From: Pigmentiphaga sp. NML030171
GTDB lineage: Bacteria > Pseudomonadota > Gammaproteobacteria > Burkholderiales > Burkholderiaceae_B
Direction: 5' to 3'
NCBI RefSeq assembly: GCF_002188635.1
Contig: NZ_NINX01000037.1
Coordinates: forward strand, 1 to 64,000
Length of the DNA stretch: 64,000 nt
Below, in pieces: positions 25,925 to 34,321 of the stretch (its first letter is position 1; every line of letters starts with the position of its first letter). A program made the position numbers and the translations under genes. A model generated the notes under the pieces. It saw only the letters and a program-made list of their open reading frames with translations. It was not told where the DNA came from and did no database searches.

Positions 25925-26884
25925 ATGACCGCTTTCCTCAGGCAGGCGCTGTGCGTCCTGTCGCTGCTGGCCGCCGGCCCCGCCCTGGCCGCCTGGCCCG
26001 ACAAGCCCGTCCGCATCGTCGTGCCCAACACGCCGGGCGGCCCGGTCGACGTCACCATGCGGCTGCTGGCCACCGAGCTGTCCAGGAAATGGGGCCAGCC
26101 CGTCATCATCGAGAACAAGGCCGGCGCATCCGGCATGATCACCGGCGCGGCGGTCGCCTCGTCGCCGCCCGACGGCTACGTGCTGGGCACCATGCTCGCG
26201 GCGACCATGACCATCGTGCCCTTCGCGGTGGACAGGATGCCCTACGATCCGCGGAAGGACCTGGCCCCCGTCACGACCGTAGCGCGCACGCCCTTCATCT
26301 TCCTGGTCCCGAAGGACAGCCCCTTCAAGACCTGGAAGGATTTCGTCGACGCAGCGCGCCAGCGCGAGCTGAAACTGGGTTCCTACTCCATCGGCACGGG
26401 CTTCCACGTGGGCTGGGAACGCATCGCGCGCCAGGCCGGCATCAAGGTGCTCTACGCTCCCTCATCCTCGGCGGCCAAGACCCAGGGCGACCTGCTGGGC
26501 GGCATCCTCGACATCTCGTTCGATGCGCCTTCCAGCGCCAAGGGCCTGATCGACAGCGGCCGGCTGCGCCCCCTGGCCATCACCAGCGCGCAGCGCTTCA
26601 GCGGACTGCCCGACGTCCCCACGCTGGACGAGTCGGGCCTGAAGGGTTTCTCGACCGAACCCTGGTTCAGCCTGATGGCACGCGCCGGCACGCCCGACGA
26701 CGTCATCGCGAAGATCCAGCGCGACGTCGCGGCCGTGCTGGCCACGCCGGCCATGCACAGGCAAATGGAAATGCTGGGCCAGGTGCCGGTGGCCGACACG
26801 CCGGCAGAATTGGCCGAGACCGTGCGCAAGGACCGCGCCGCCATGGAGCCGCTGGTCAAGGAACTGGGCATACGGCTGCAGTGA
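25925..26884 (+). CDS. TTT (Bug/TctC-type) periplasmic solute receptor
   Basis: A 319-residue receptor with signal peptide FLRQALCVLSLLAAGPALA. Landmarks are PVRIVVPNTPGGPVDVTMRL, VIIENKAGASGMITGAAV, PPDGYVLGTM, MPYDPRKDLAPVTTVA, LLGGILDISFDAP and VPTLDESGLKGF. ATG 25925 begins the signal peptide; the open frame upstream of it shadows the esterase gene. It follows that gene by 25 bases and precedes pcaQ by 49 bases, so it belongs with the LysR-esterase set. Its ligand may be the ester or the acid released by the esterase. Confidence 0.92.
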   Translation: MTAFLRQALCVLSLLAAGPALAAWPDKPVRIVVPNTPGGPVDVTMRLLATELSRKWGQPVIIENKAGASGMITGAAVASSPPDGYVLGTMLAATMTIVPFAVDRMPYDPRKDLAPVTTVARTPFIFLVPKDSPFKTWKDFVDAARQRELKLGSYSIGTGFHVGWERIARQAGIKVLYAPSSSAAKTQGDLLGGILDISFDAPSSAKGLIDSGRLRPLAITSAQRFSGLPDVPTLDESGLKGFSTEPWFSLMARAGTPDDVIAKIQRDVAAVLATPAMHRQMEMLGQVPVADTPAELAETVRKDRAAMEPLVKELGIRLQ

Positions 26885-26933
26885 CGGCCGGCTGGCCCGC
26901 GGCACCGGAAGCCCGTACCATCACGGCTTTACG

Positions 26934-27893
26934 ATGGCCGTCCGCATGACCTCGCCGCAACTCAACCGCATCCGCCTGCAACACATCCGCTGCCTGCTCG
27001 CCACCGCGCAGCACGGCAACATGCGCGCCGCGGCCGAGTTCCTGTCCATCACCCAGCCCGCCGTCAGCAAGATCATCAAGGAGCTGGAAGAGATCGTCGG
27101 CAAGCCGCTGGTGGTCCGCCAGCGCCACGGCGTCGCCCTGACGCCCGCGGGCATGGCCTTCGTGCAGCATGCGCGCCAAGGCGTGATGGCGCTGGAGATG
27201 GCGCTGGGCGAAGCCCGCGACCCCGAGGGAGACGCCGTCAAGCTGGGCGTGCTGCCCTCGCTGGCGGTCGACCTGCCGCACGAGATCCTGCGCAGTTGGC
27301 GCGCGCGCGGGCGCCACGGCCCCGTGCGCCTGGAGACCGGCATGAATCCGGAGTTGCTGGCGCGGCTGCGTCAGGGCGAGCTGGACGTGGTCGTGGGCCG
27401 GCTGGCCGAGCCCGACCACATGCTGGAACTGCGCTTCGAGCCGCTGTGGAGCGAGCCGCTGGTCGTGGCCATGCGGCCGGAACACCCGCTGGCGCGCACC
27501 GAGTGGCAGGCCTGGCAGGCGCCGGCGCACCCGGTGATCCTGCCCTTGCCCGGCACCAGCATCTACCAGGCGGCCGACAGCTTCCTGGGCCAGTTGCGCT
27601 CCGGCGCCAGCCATGACCGCCTGGAAACCCTGGCCATCCCCTTGGCCCGCAATTTGGCCTTGAACAGCGATGCCCTGTGGTTCGCCTCGCTCAGCACCGT
27701 CAAGGCCGACCTCGAACAGGGCGTGCTGGTGGCGCGCCGCGTGCCCGGGGCCGCCACCGAGGCGGTCGGACTCTTCACCCAGGCGCAGCCGGGCACCAGC
27801 CGACCGCTGGCCGGGGACATGGCCGACACGGTGCGCGGCGTGGCCGTGCGCTGGCGGGCCGCGTGCGAAGACCTGGGCTGGGATCCCGCCTAA
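26934..27893 (+). CDS. pcaQ: LysR-family regulator of the pca genes
   Basis: A 319-residue LysR protein. The helix-turn-helix occupies about 12-75 (LNRIRLQHIRCLLATAQHGN, then SKIIKELEEIVGKPLVVRQRHG), and the effector domain ends with WRAACEDLGWDPA. Both the RIRLQHIRCLL start and the direct linkage to pcaHG match PcaQ, an activator responding to beta-carboxymuconate or protocatechuate. Here, unlike in many alpha-proteobacteria, it is on the same strand just upstream of pcaH (123 bases). ATG 26934 is listed; ATG 26946 (MTSPQLNRIR) is an alternative. The upstream promoter region holds TTGCCCCTG twice, 28 bases apart (27952 and 27980), but no clean PcaQ box. Confidence 0.85.
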   Translation: MAVRMTSPQLNRIRLQHIRCLLATAQHGNMRAAAEFLSITQPAVSKIIKELEEIVGKPLVVRQRHGVALTPAGMAFVQHARQGVMALEMALGEARDPEGDAVKLGVLPSLAVDLPHEILRSWRARGRHGPVRLETGMNPELLARLRQGELDVVVGRLAEPDHMLELRFEPLWSEPLVVAMRPEHPLARTEWQAWQAPAHPVILPLPGTSIYQAADSFLGQLRSGASHDRLETLAIPLARNLALNSDALWFASLSTVKADLEQGVLVARRVPGAATEAVGLFTQAQPGTSRPLAGDMADTVRGVAVRWRAACEDLGWDPA

Positions 27894-28748
<855 letters not shown>

Positions 28749-28762
28749 TCGAGGGCAGGACC

Positions 28763-29404
28763 ATGAGCACCCAAATCACCTTCCTTCCTGAAACCGCCTC
28801 GCAAACGGGCGGCCCGTACGTGCACATCGGCCTCGCTCCCAAGCAGGCCGGCTTCGACATCTTCGAAAACAACTTCGACAACAACCTGGTCAAGCCCGAG
28901 ACCAAGGGCGAGCGCATCCGCCTCGAAGGCCAGGTGTACGACGGCAGCGGCACCGTGCTGCGCGACGTGCTGGTCGAGATCTGGCAGGCCAACGCCGCCG
29001 GCAAGTACGCCCATCCCGCCGACACGCAGGACAAGCCCATCGATCCCGCCTTCCGCGGCTGGGGCCGCACCGGCGCCGACTTCGACACCGGCTTCTACAG
29101 CTTCGAGACCATCAAGCCCGGAGCCGTCCCCGGCGCCAGGGCCGGCACGATGCAGGCCCCGCACATCTGCCTGATCCTGTTCGCCCGCGGCATCAACCTC
29201 GGCCTGCATACCCGCGTCTACTTCGAGGACGAGAAGGCAGCCAACGCCAAGGACCCCATCATCAACGGCATCGAATGGGAAGTCCGCCGCGACACGCTGA
29301 TCGCCAAGCGCGAGGAGCGCGACGGCAAGGTGGTGTATCGCTTCGACATCCGTATCCAGGACACGCCGGACGGCGGCAAGGAAACGGTGTTTTTCGACGT
29401 CTGA
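28763..29404 (+). CDS. pcaG: Protocatechuate 3,4-dioxygenase, alpha subunit
   Basis: A 213-residue partner of PcaH, lacking the iron ligands as expected but sharing the fold: YVHIGLAPKQAGFDIF near 20, EIWQANAAGKYAHPAD in the middle, HICLILFARGINLGLHTRVYF near 135, and RFDIRIQDTPDGGKETVFFDV at the end. The ATG at 28763 has GGGCAGG upstream; a TTG at 28745 overlapping the pcaH stop opens a longer frame but is less likely. It is co-transcribed with pcaH and followed by a strong terminator. Confidence 0.97.
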   Translation: MSTQITFLPETASQTGGPYVHIGLAPKQAGFDIFENNFDNNLVKPETKGERIRLEGQVYDGSGTVLRDVLVEIWQANAAGKYAHPADTQDKPIDPAFRGWGRTGADFDTGFYSFETIKPGAVPGARAGTMQAPHICLILFARGINLGLHTRVYFEDEKAANAKDPIINGIEWEVRRDTLIAKREERDGKVVYRFDIRIQDTPDGGKETVFFDV

Positions 29405-29444
29405 TCCAGCCGTCGCGAGTGGCCCGCCGGCAGGCGGACCCCTG

Positions 29445-29492
29445 AATGCCCTCGATTCGGACGCTCTGGCGTCAAGAACGAGGGCATTTTTT
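29445..29492 (+). terminator. Rho-independent terminator of pcaHG
   Basis: AATGCCCTCG (29445-29454) pairs with CGAGGGCATT (29479-29488), followed by TTTTTT at 29487-29492. The 24-base loop holds a second small hairpin, GACGC-TCTG-GCGTC (29460-29473), giving a compound structure. The T-run and the 3' arm overlap the first operator of the following hip locus. Confidence 0.88.
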
Positions 29493-29628
29493 GTAGCCAC
29501 GAGGCTACGAAAATATGGCTTTCACAAAATTTTGTAGCCCCTTGGCTACAAAATAGAATCGATGTTTGTGCCTCTGAGGCTACAGGAATGCTAGGATAGG
29601 CCAATATTGAGGCCCAGGGGCTACAAAA
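29488..29628. promoter_or_regulatory. Operator array of the hipBA locus: GGCTAC inverted repeats
   Basis: Four copies of a TTTTGTAGCC-N4-GGCTACAAAA palindrome precede hipB. Site 1 (29488-29513): TGTAGCC-ACGA-GGCTACG with T/A flanks. Site 2 (29530-29553): perfect 10-bp arms, spacer CCTT. Site 3: right half GGCTACA at 29578-29584 with a degenerate left half. Site 4: left half TGAGGCC at 29608, right half GGCTACAAAA at 29619-29628, abutting the ATG. Centres are 41, 34 and 41 bases apart. They are most simply operators for the HipB helix-turn-helix protein, giving autorepression. Confidence 0.78.
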
Positions 29629-29891
29629 TGACAACACTAGGAGATGTCGCAAGCATGTTGCGGTCGGCCCGCAAAGATAGCGGTCTGTCCCAGGAGGAAA
29701 TGGCGCAGCGGGCCGGCGTGGCCCGCTCCACGCTGGCTCGCATGGAAACCGTCGCCCGCGGCGACATGAGCGTTTCTGCGCTAGTCCGATTGCTGGAAGC
29801 GGCCGGCTATGACCTGAAAGTGGTCAAGGCAGGCCATATCCGCACCTTGGACGATATCCTTGCGGAACAGCGCCAGCGAGGCGACTCATGA
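29628..29891 (+). CDS. hipB: HipB-like antitoxin, XRE-family DNA-binding protein
   Basis: An 87-residue helix-turn-helix protein: SMLRSARKDSGLSQEEMAQR, AGVARSTLARMETVARGDM and LVRLLEAAGYDLKVVKAG match the XRE/HipB fold. It is expected to bind the operator array upstream of it and to neutralise the kinase encoded by the next gene, which starts 4 bases inside it (ATGA). ATG 29628 is chosen over an earlier in-frame start at 29607 because the latter would overlap the fourth operator and add MRPRGYK. Codon choice (ACA, CTA, GGA, GAT, AAA) is more AT-rich than in the flanking genes, suggesting later acquisition. Confidence 0.9.
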   Translation: MTTLGDVASMLRSARKDSGLSQEEMAQRAGVARSTLARMETVARGDMSVSALVRLLEAAGYDLKVVKAGHIRTLDDILAEQRQRGDS

Positions 29892-31231
29892 GGCTGGACG
29901 TCCACGTGCTCGGCCAACGCGTGGCCAAGCTCTTTCGCGAAGGCGACGAATACGTCTTGCAGTATGAACCCGGAACGCCGGACGACGCCTTCGTCAGCCT
30001 GGCCATGCCCGTGCGCAACGAACCCTGGCGCTGGCCGCGCGACCTGCATCCCTTCTTTCGCCAGAACTTGCCCGAGGGCCATCTGTTGAGCGTGATCCGG
30101 GAGGTCTTCGGACCACTCATGGATGGCACCGACCTGTCATTGCTGGCCATAGTCGGTGCCTCCGGAATCGGGCGCGTAGCGGTAACGGCCGAAGGTGCTG
30201 CGCCCGGTGCGGAACTCACGCCTCTGAACATCGAGGAATTACTCACCGCGGACAATACGGCTCAACACTTCGACGCCCTGGTCCGCCAGTATGCACGCAG
30301 CGCCATATCAGGCGTCGTGCCCAAGTTCCTCGCCCCGGCTTTCTCCACGAGCGGCGATGCGCCATCCCTGGGCAAGACAACGCTGCGCACGCCACGACAC
30401 ATCATCAAGGGCTCCGACGACGGCACTCCGTTCCTCGGATTCAACGAATTCCACAGCCTTTGGGTCCTGCGCCGCCTGAACGTCGTACCGGTCGTGCATA
30501 CGCGGATGTCCGACGATGGCCGGGTCTTGATCGTCGACCGATTCGACCTGGACCAGACGGGCCGGCCCGTTCGTGGCGTCGAAGATGCCTGCAGCCTGCT
30601 CGGCCTGCCTCCCCACGAGAAATACGCGCCATCCACCGAACGCGTGCTCCACGCCACGCGCGCTTATATCCCGCCTGCCAACTCGAGATTCCAACTTCTT
30701 CACCTGGGCTGGCATCTGCTGGTGAACTATGTCGTCCGCAACGCCGACTGCCACGCCAAGAACATCGCCCTGTACTACACCTCGCGCGACGACGTGGCCT
30801 ACACGCCCGTCTATGACGTGGTGACCACCCAGGCCTACCCCCAGTTCAGCAACAACGCGCCCGGCCTGTCCATCGACGGACGCAAGACCTGGACTCCAGG
30901 CAAAACGCTGGAGCGGTTCTTCGCGGCCCGGCTCGGCATACCTCCCAGCCAATACAAGGCCATGGTGGAACAACTATGCGAATCGGCCGTCGAGGTGGGC
31001 CGGGAAGTCATCGAGGCAGCCCGCAACGAACCGCGCTGGAGGTGGATCGCCAAGCAGATGGTGCACGCATGGAACGACGGCATGTGCGCGCTCCGGAGCC
31101 CGAGGATGGATGGGAAATATCGTGGCCTGGATGCCGCCATCGAGGAGGCCGGCTACGAAGCGGCCGACACGCCTCGATCCGCTGGCGAAGTCATCGGCCG
31201 CTCTGAATTGCTGGCTCGCCGCCGCACATAG
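29888..31231 (+). CDS. hipA: HipA-like toxin serine/threonine kinase
   Basis: A 447-residue HipA-family kinase. In HipA of E. coli the target is glutamyl-tRNA synthetase, causing growth arrest and persistence. Visible parts are the N-terminal beta-barrel-like half, SAISGVVPKFLAP near 138-150 at the place of the autophosphorylated serine loop, ATP-lysine Lys174 in HIIKGSD, IVDRFD near 216-220, catalytic loop RNADCHAKNIAL with Asp287, and the Mg ligand Asp310 in TPVYDVV. All active-site residues are present, so the toxin looks intact. The SGVVPK loop lacks the usual Gln of SGMQPK-type relatives. The gene overlaps hipB by 4 bases and ends 10 bases from the convergent hydrolase. Confidence 0.92.
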   Translation: MRLDVHVLGQRVAKLFREGDEYVLQYEPGTPDDAFVSLAMPVRNEPWRWPRDLHPFFRQNLPEGHLLSVIREVFGPLMDGTDLSLLAIVGASGIGRVAVTAEGAAPGAELTPLNIEELLTADNTAQHFDALVRQYARSAISGVVPKFLAPAFSTSGDAPSLGKTTLRTPRHIIKGSDDGTPFLGFNEFHSLWVLRRLNVVPVVHTRMSDDGRVLIVDRFDLDQTGRPVRGVEDACSLLGLPPHEKYAPSTERVLHATRAYIPPANSRFQLLHLGWHLLVNYVVRNADCHAKNIALYYTSRDDVAYTPVYDVVTTQAYPQFSNNAPGLSIDGRKTWTPGKTLERFFAARLGIPPSQYKAMVEQLCESAVEVGREVIEAARNEPRWRWIAKQMVHAWNDGMCALRSPRMDGKYRGLDAAIEEAGYEAADTPRSAGEVIGRSELLARRRT

Positions 31232-31241
31232 GGAAGCTGCG

Positions 31242-32219
31242 TCAGCCTGTCTGTGCCAGCCAGTCATGCACCAGGTCCGCGATGTCCAGACTGTTGCGGT
31301 CCATCATCAGCATGTGCGAGTTGCCCGGCATACCCAGTTCGGGCAGGGACATCAGGCGCACGTCGCCGTGGGTGGCGGCGAAGTCATGGATGCCGGCGCG
31401 CATGCGCGGCCAGCGCGGGTCGGTATCCATGTTGTCACCCATCACGACCAGCGTGGGAACGCGGTAAGGGCGATGCGGCTCCAGCGCGGGAATGCTGGCC
31501 GGTTCCAGCGCCACCACGGCCCGCACCAGGTCCGGGCGGGCGTGGGCCGCGCGCAGGCCGAACACGCCCGCTTGCGAATGGCAGACCACGATGGCCGGGC
31601 CGGTCTTCTCCAGCAAGGCCAGGTAGCCGGCCAGCACGGCCGCGTCGGTGCTGGTCCAGCGGGGCACCATCTGGCTGACCAGTCCGTCGAAGGCCTCCAC
31701 CGGGAAGCGGGTGTTCGCATAAGCTTGTGAAGCGCGCCGTCCGGCTTCGCCGGGCTGGCCGATGCGGAAACGCTCGTAGATGTCCTCGGCGGTCTGGATG
31801 ACGGGCGCCTCGGGCCAGACCTCGGGCACGCGCGCAAAGCCCGAGCGTCCGCGTTCGACGGCATCGCACAGGTAGCAGTCCCAGCCCCGCCGCAGGAAAT
31901 AGTGCAGCCATCCCGGCCGGCCGTCCGGGGTGGTCTCCCAGGCCGCTCCCGTCATGCCTCCGCCGTGCCAGAACAGGATGGGCGCACGATCGGGCGCGGG
32001 GTCCGCCAGGAAGTATTGCGCGTACATCTGCTCGACGCGATAGTGGCCGTTGGGATCCACCCGCACGGGTTGCCCGCCTTCGGCCATCAGCAGTTCGCGC
32101 GTCGGCAGGCCCCGCAGCTCGATCTCGCGCCCGCCGACGTGGAAAGCGCCCATGTCCCGCAGCCGCAAGGGGCCGGCGCGCCCGGGCCGGACGTCGCCGG
32201 CGGCATGGTGCATGCTCAT
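31242..32219 (-). CDS. Alpha/beta-hydrolase family esterase
   Basis: A 325-residue alpha/beta hydrolase. It has LFWHGGGMTGAAWE as oxyanion-hole loop near 90-105, and VVCHSQAGVFGLRAA with the nucleophile Ser around residue 205. Acidic and histidine members are likely in VMGDNMDTDPRW and GNSHMLMMDRN near the C-terminus. No signal peptide is seen, so it is cytoplasmic. ATG 32219 is chosen because it overlaps the stop of the TTT receptor gene as ATGA; the open frame upstream to 32438 shadows that gene. Operon with the receptor, facing a LysR gene. The substrate is presumably an imported ester or lactone. It is convergent with hipA. Confidence 0.85.
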   Translation of the reverse strand: MSMHHAAGDVRPGRAGPLRLRDMGAFHVGGREIELRGLPTRELLMAEGGQPVRVDPNGHYRVEQMYAQYFLADPAPDRAPILFWHGGGMTGAAWETTPDGRPGWLHYFLRRGWDCYLCDAVERGRSGFARVPEVWPEAPVIQTAEDIYERFRIGQPGEAGRRASQAYANTRFPVEAFDGLVSQMVPRWTSTDAAVLAGYLALLEKTGPAIVVCHSQAGVFGLRAAHARPDLVRAVVALEPASIPALEPHRPYRVPTLVVMGDNMDTDPRWPRMRAGIHDFAATHGDVRLMSLPELGMPGNSHMLMMDRNSLDIADLVHDWLAQTG

Positions 32220-33208
32220 TCCGCGCGAATCTTGTTGGCCTGGATGATGGTTTTCCACTTCTCGTTCTCGCCTGCGATAAACCGGGCCAGGGCCTGCCGC
32301 GAGCCTGGCGCGACGTCCACGCCCAGTTGCTGCATGCGCGTCTGCACCTCGGGCGCCTTCAGCGCCGCCACGAAGGCCTGGTTCAGGCGGTCCAGCACCG
32401 CGTCGGGCGTGCGCGCCGGCGCCATGATGCCGAACCACGGGGTGATCAGGAAATCCGGGACGCCCGCCTCGGCGAAGGTCGGCACGTCGGGGATGGAAGG
32501 CGAACGCTTCTCGCTGGCCACCGCCAGCGCGCGTAGCTTGCCCGAGCGGATGCTGGGCAGCGACGCGGGCAGGTTGTCGAAGTACATGTCGACCTGCCCG
32601 CCAAGCAGGTCGGCCGCGACCTGGCCCGCCCCCTTGTACGGAATGTGCGTCAGCTCGATGCCGGCCTTGGTGTTGAGCAGTTCCGTCGCCAGGTGCGCCG
32701 AAGTACCGATGCCGGACGAGGCCGAGTTGAGCTTGCCCGGGTGCGCCTTGGCATAGGCGATCAGCTCGGCCACCGACTTGGCCGGCACCTTGGGATTGAC
32801 GACCAGCACGCTGGGCACGGTGCCGATCATGGCGACCGGCGCGAAGTCCTTCACCACGTCATAAGGCGCCGGCGTATAGAGCGAGGGCGCGACCGCGCAG
32901 CCGAACGCGCACATCAGCAGCGTATAGCCGTTGGGTTCGGCGCGCGCCACGGCCTGGCCGCCAATGTTGCCGCTGGCGCCGACCCGGTTCTCGACGATCA
33001 GGGGCTGCCCCAGCGTCTTCGACAAGGTCTCGCCCAGCACCCGCGCCAGGATGTCCGGCGTCCCGCCGGGAGGATAGGGCGCGACCACGGTAATGGGCTT
33101 GGCGGGAAAGTCGGCGGCCGCGACGGCGCCGCATGCTGCCATGGCGGCGATGCCGGCGGCCAGCGCCGCGGTCCAGCGGCGCGCGCGCGAATTCGGGGTA
33201 CGGTTCAT
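32216..33208 (-). CDS. TTT (Bug/TctC-type) periplasmic solute receptor
   Basis: A 330-residue receptor with a signal peptide (RRWTAALAAGIAAMAACGAVAAADF). Landmarks are PITVVAPYPPGGTPDILARV, LIVENRVGASGNIGGQA, PNGYTLLMC, PAPYDVVKDFAPVAMIG, LLGGQVDMYFDN and VPTFAEAGVPDF. Its stop codon overlaps the start of the hydrolase gene. It is divergent from a LysR gene across 123 bases containing mirror-image CTATAG boxes. No permease is present nearby. Confidence 0.92.
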   Translation of the reverse strand: MNRTPNSRARRWTAALAAGIAAMAACGAVAAADFPAKPITVVAPYPPGGTPDILARVLGETLSKTLGQPLIVENRVGASGNIGGQAVARAEPNGYTLLMCAFGCAVAPSLYTPAPYDVVKDFAPVAMIGTVPSVLVVNPKVPAKSVAELIAYAKAHPGKLNSASSGIGTSAHLATELLNTKAGIELTHIPYKGAGQVAADLLGGQVDMYFDNLPASLPSIRSGKLRALAVASEKRSPSIPDVPTFAEAGVPDFLITPWFGIMAPARTPDAVLDRLNQAFVAALKAPEVQTRMQQLGVDVAPGSRQALARFIAGENEKWKTIIQANKIRAE

Positions 33209-33248
33209 GGTGTCTCCAGGATGGGCCTTTTGGCGGCCGGATGCCGCG

Positions 33249-33321
33249 CACTATAGCCAGCGGCCCCGCTCGCCGGCCAATGCCGGGATCGCAAGACATC
33301 CATACCAGAATTGCTATAGTG
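33249..33321. promoter_or_regulatory. Symmetric divergent promoter/operator boxes
   Basis: CACTATAGC (33249-33257) and GCTATAGTG (33313-33321) are a perfect 9-bp inverted repeat 55 bases apart. On the plus strand TGCTATAGT at 33312-33320 looks like an extended -10 box close to the LysR start, and on the minus strand GCTATAGTG has the same form for the TTT receptor promoter. They may be mirror-image promoters or operators. Confidence 0.45.
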
Positions 33322-33331
33322 TTTCCCGATC

Positions 33332-34321
33332 ATGCCCACCAGACATACCCCTGCCGACCGCGCGAAACTGCCCAACCTGCGCCGGATGGACATGAACGCG
33401 CTCTTGACCTTCGACGCGCTCATGAAGACCCGCAGCGCCACCGCGGCCGCCGCGCTGCTGCACAAGACCCAGCCGGCGATCAGCCGCGAGCTGGCGCGGC
33501 TGCGGCGCACGCTGGACGATCCGCTGCTGGTGGTGACGAAAGGCCGCTTCACGCCCACCGAGCGCGCGCTGGAACTACATGCCGTCGTGCGCGACGCGCT
33601 GGACCGCATCGAGCACGCGCTGAGCCCGCCCGAGGACTTCGATCCCGCCGGGGCCACCGGTACCGTCAACATCGGGACGGGGGCGCACATCGAACTGCTG
33701 CTGGGCGCGCCGCTGCTGCAGCGCCTGCGCGCGGCGGCGCCCCGACTGATCGTCCGCTTCCAGTCCGTGCACGGCGACTTCATACCCGACGACCTGGACG
33801 CGGAACGCATGGACATCGCCATCGGCCTCTTCAGCGAGGTTCCCCGGCGCTTCCATTCCATGCGTTTGTTCGCCGATCGCCGGGTCTGCCTGCTGTCGGC
33901 CACGCATCCCATGGCGCGGCGCAAGCGCCTGTCGCTGGACGAGCTGGACCGGCTGCAGTGGTTCGCCTTCGCGCAGATGTATGGCCGGCCCACCAACTTC
34001 GACCGGCTGCTCAAGCCGCGCCACCGCGACCTGGCGTTCTCGGCGTACCTGTCGGGCTTCGGCATCACGCCCTACGTGCTGCTAGAGACCGACTACGCGA
34101 CCACCCTGCCGGCCTGCGTAGCCGAGGTGCACCAGCGGCACTTCCCGCTGGCCTCGATCGAACTGCCCGCGCCGCTGCGCGATATCGAGTTCTTCATGGT
34201 GTGGTCCAAGCGGCAGCACACCTCGCCCCTGCACACCTGGGTGCGGGGCGAGATCCTGCGGGTGCTGGAGGAAAGAACGGGCCGCGCTATTCCAGGAAAT
34301 TCCCCGCCGCGAAAACGATAG
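33332..34321 (+). CDS. LysR-family transcriptional regulator (NodD/LinR-like)
   Basis: A 329-residue LysR protein whose start MNALLTFDALMKTRSATAAAA after a 20-residue lead resembles the NodD-like branch. The helix-turn-helix is at about 22-80 (ISRELARLRRTLDDPLLVVTKGRFTPT) and the effector domain follows. It is divergent from the TTT-hydrolase operon, its likely target, with mirror-image boxes between. Its last 35 bases overlap the end of the convergent Rieske oxygenase gene (34287-34321). Confidence 0.88.
   Translation: MPTRHTPADRAKLPNLRRMDMNALLTFDALMKTRSATAAAALLHKTQPAISRELARLRRTLDDPLLVVTKGRFTPTERALELHAVVRDALDRIEHALSPPEDFDPAGATGTVNIGTGAHIELLLGAPLLQRLRAAAPRLIVRFQSVHGDFIPDDLDAERMDIAIGLFSEVPRRFHSMRLFADRRVCLLSATHPMARRKRLSLDELDRLQWFAFAQMYGRPTNFDRLLKPRHRDLAFSAYLSGFGITPYVLLETDYATTLPACVAEVHQRHFPLASIELPAPLRDIEFFMVWSKRQHTSPLHTWVRGEILRVLEERTGRAIPGNSPPRKR

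Noticed and set aside
29404-29628. CRISPR-like repeats
   Set aside because: The repeated unit is only 7-10 bases and is a palindrome with operator spacing; there are no spacers of uniform length and no cas genes.
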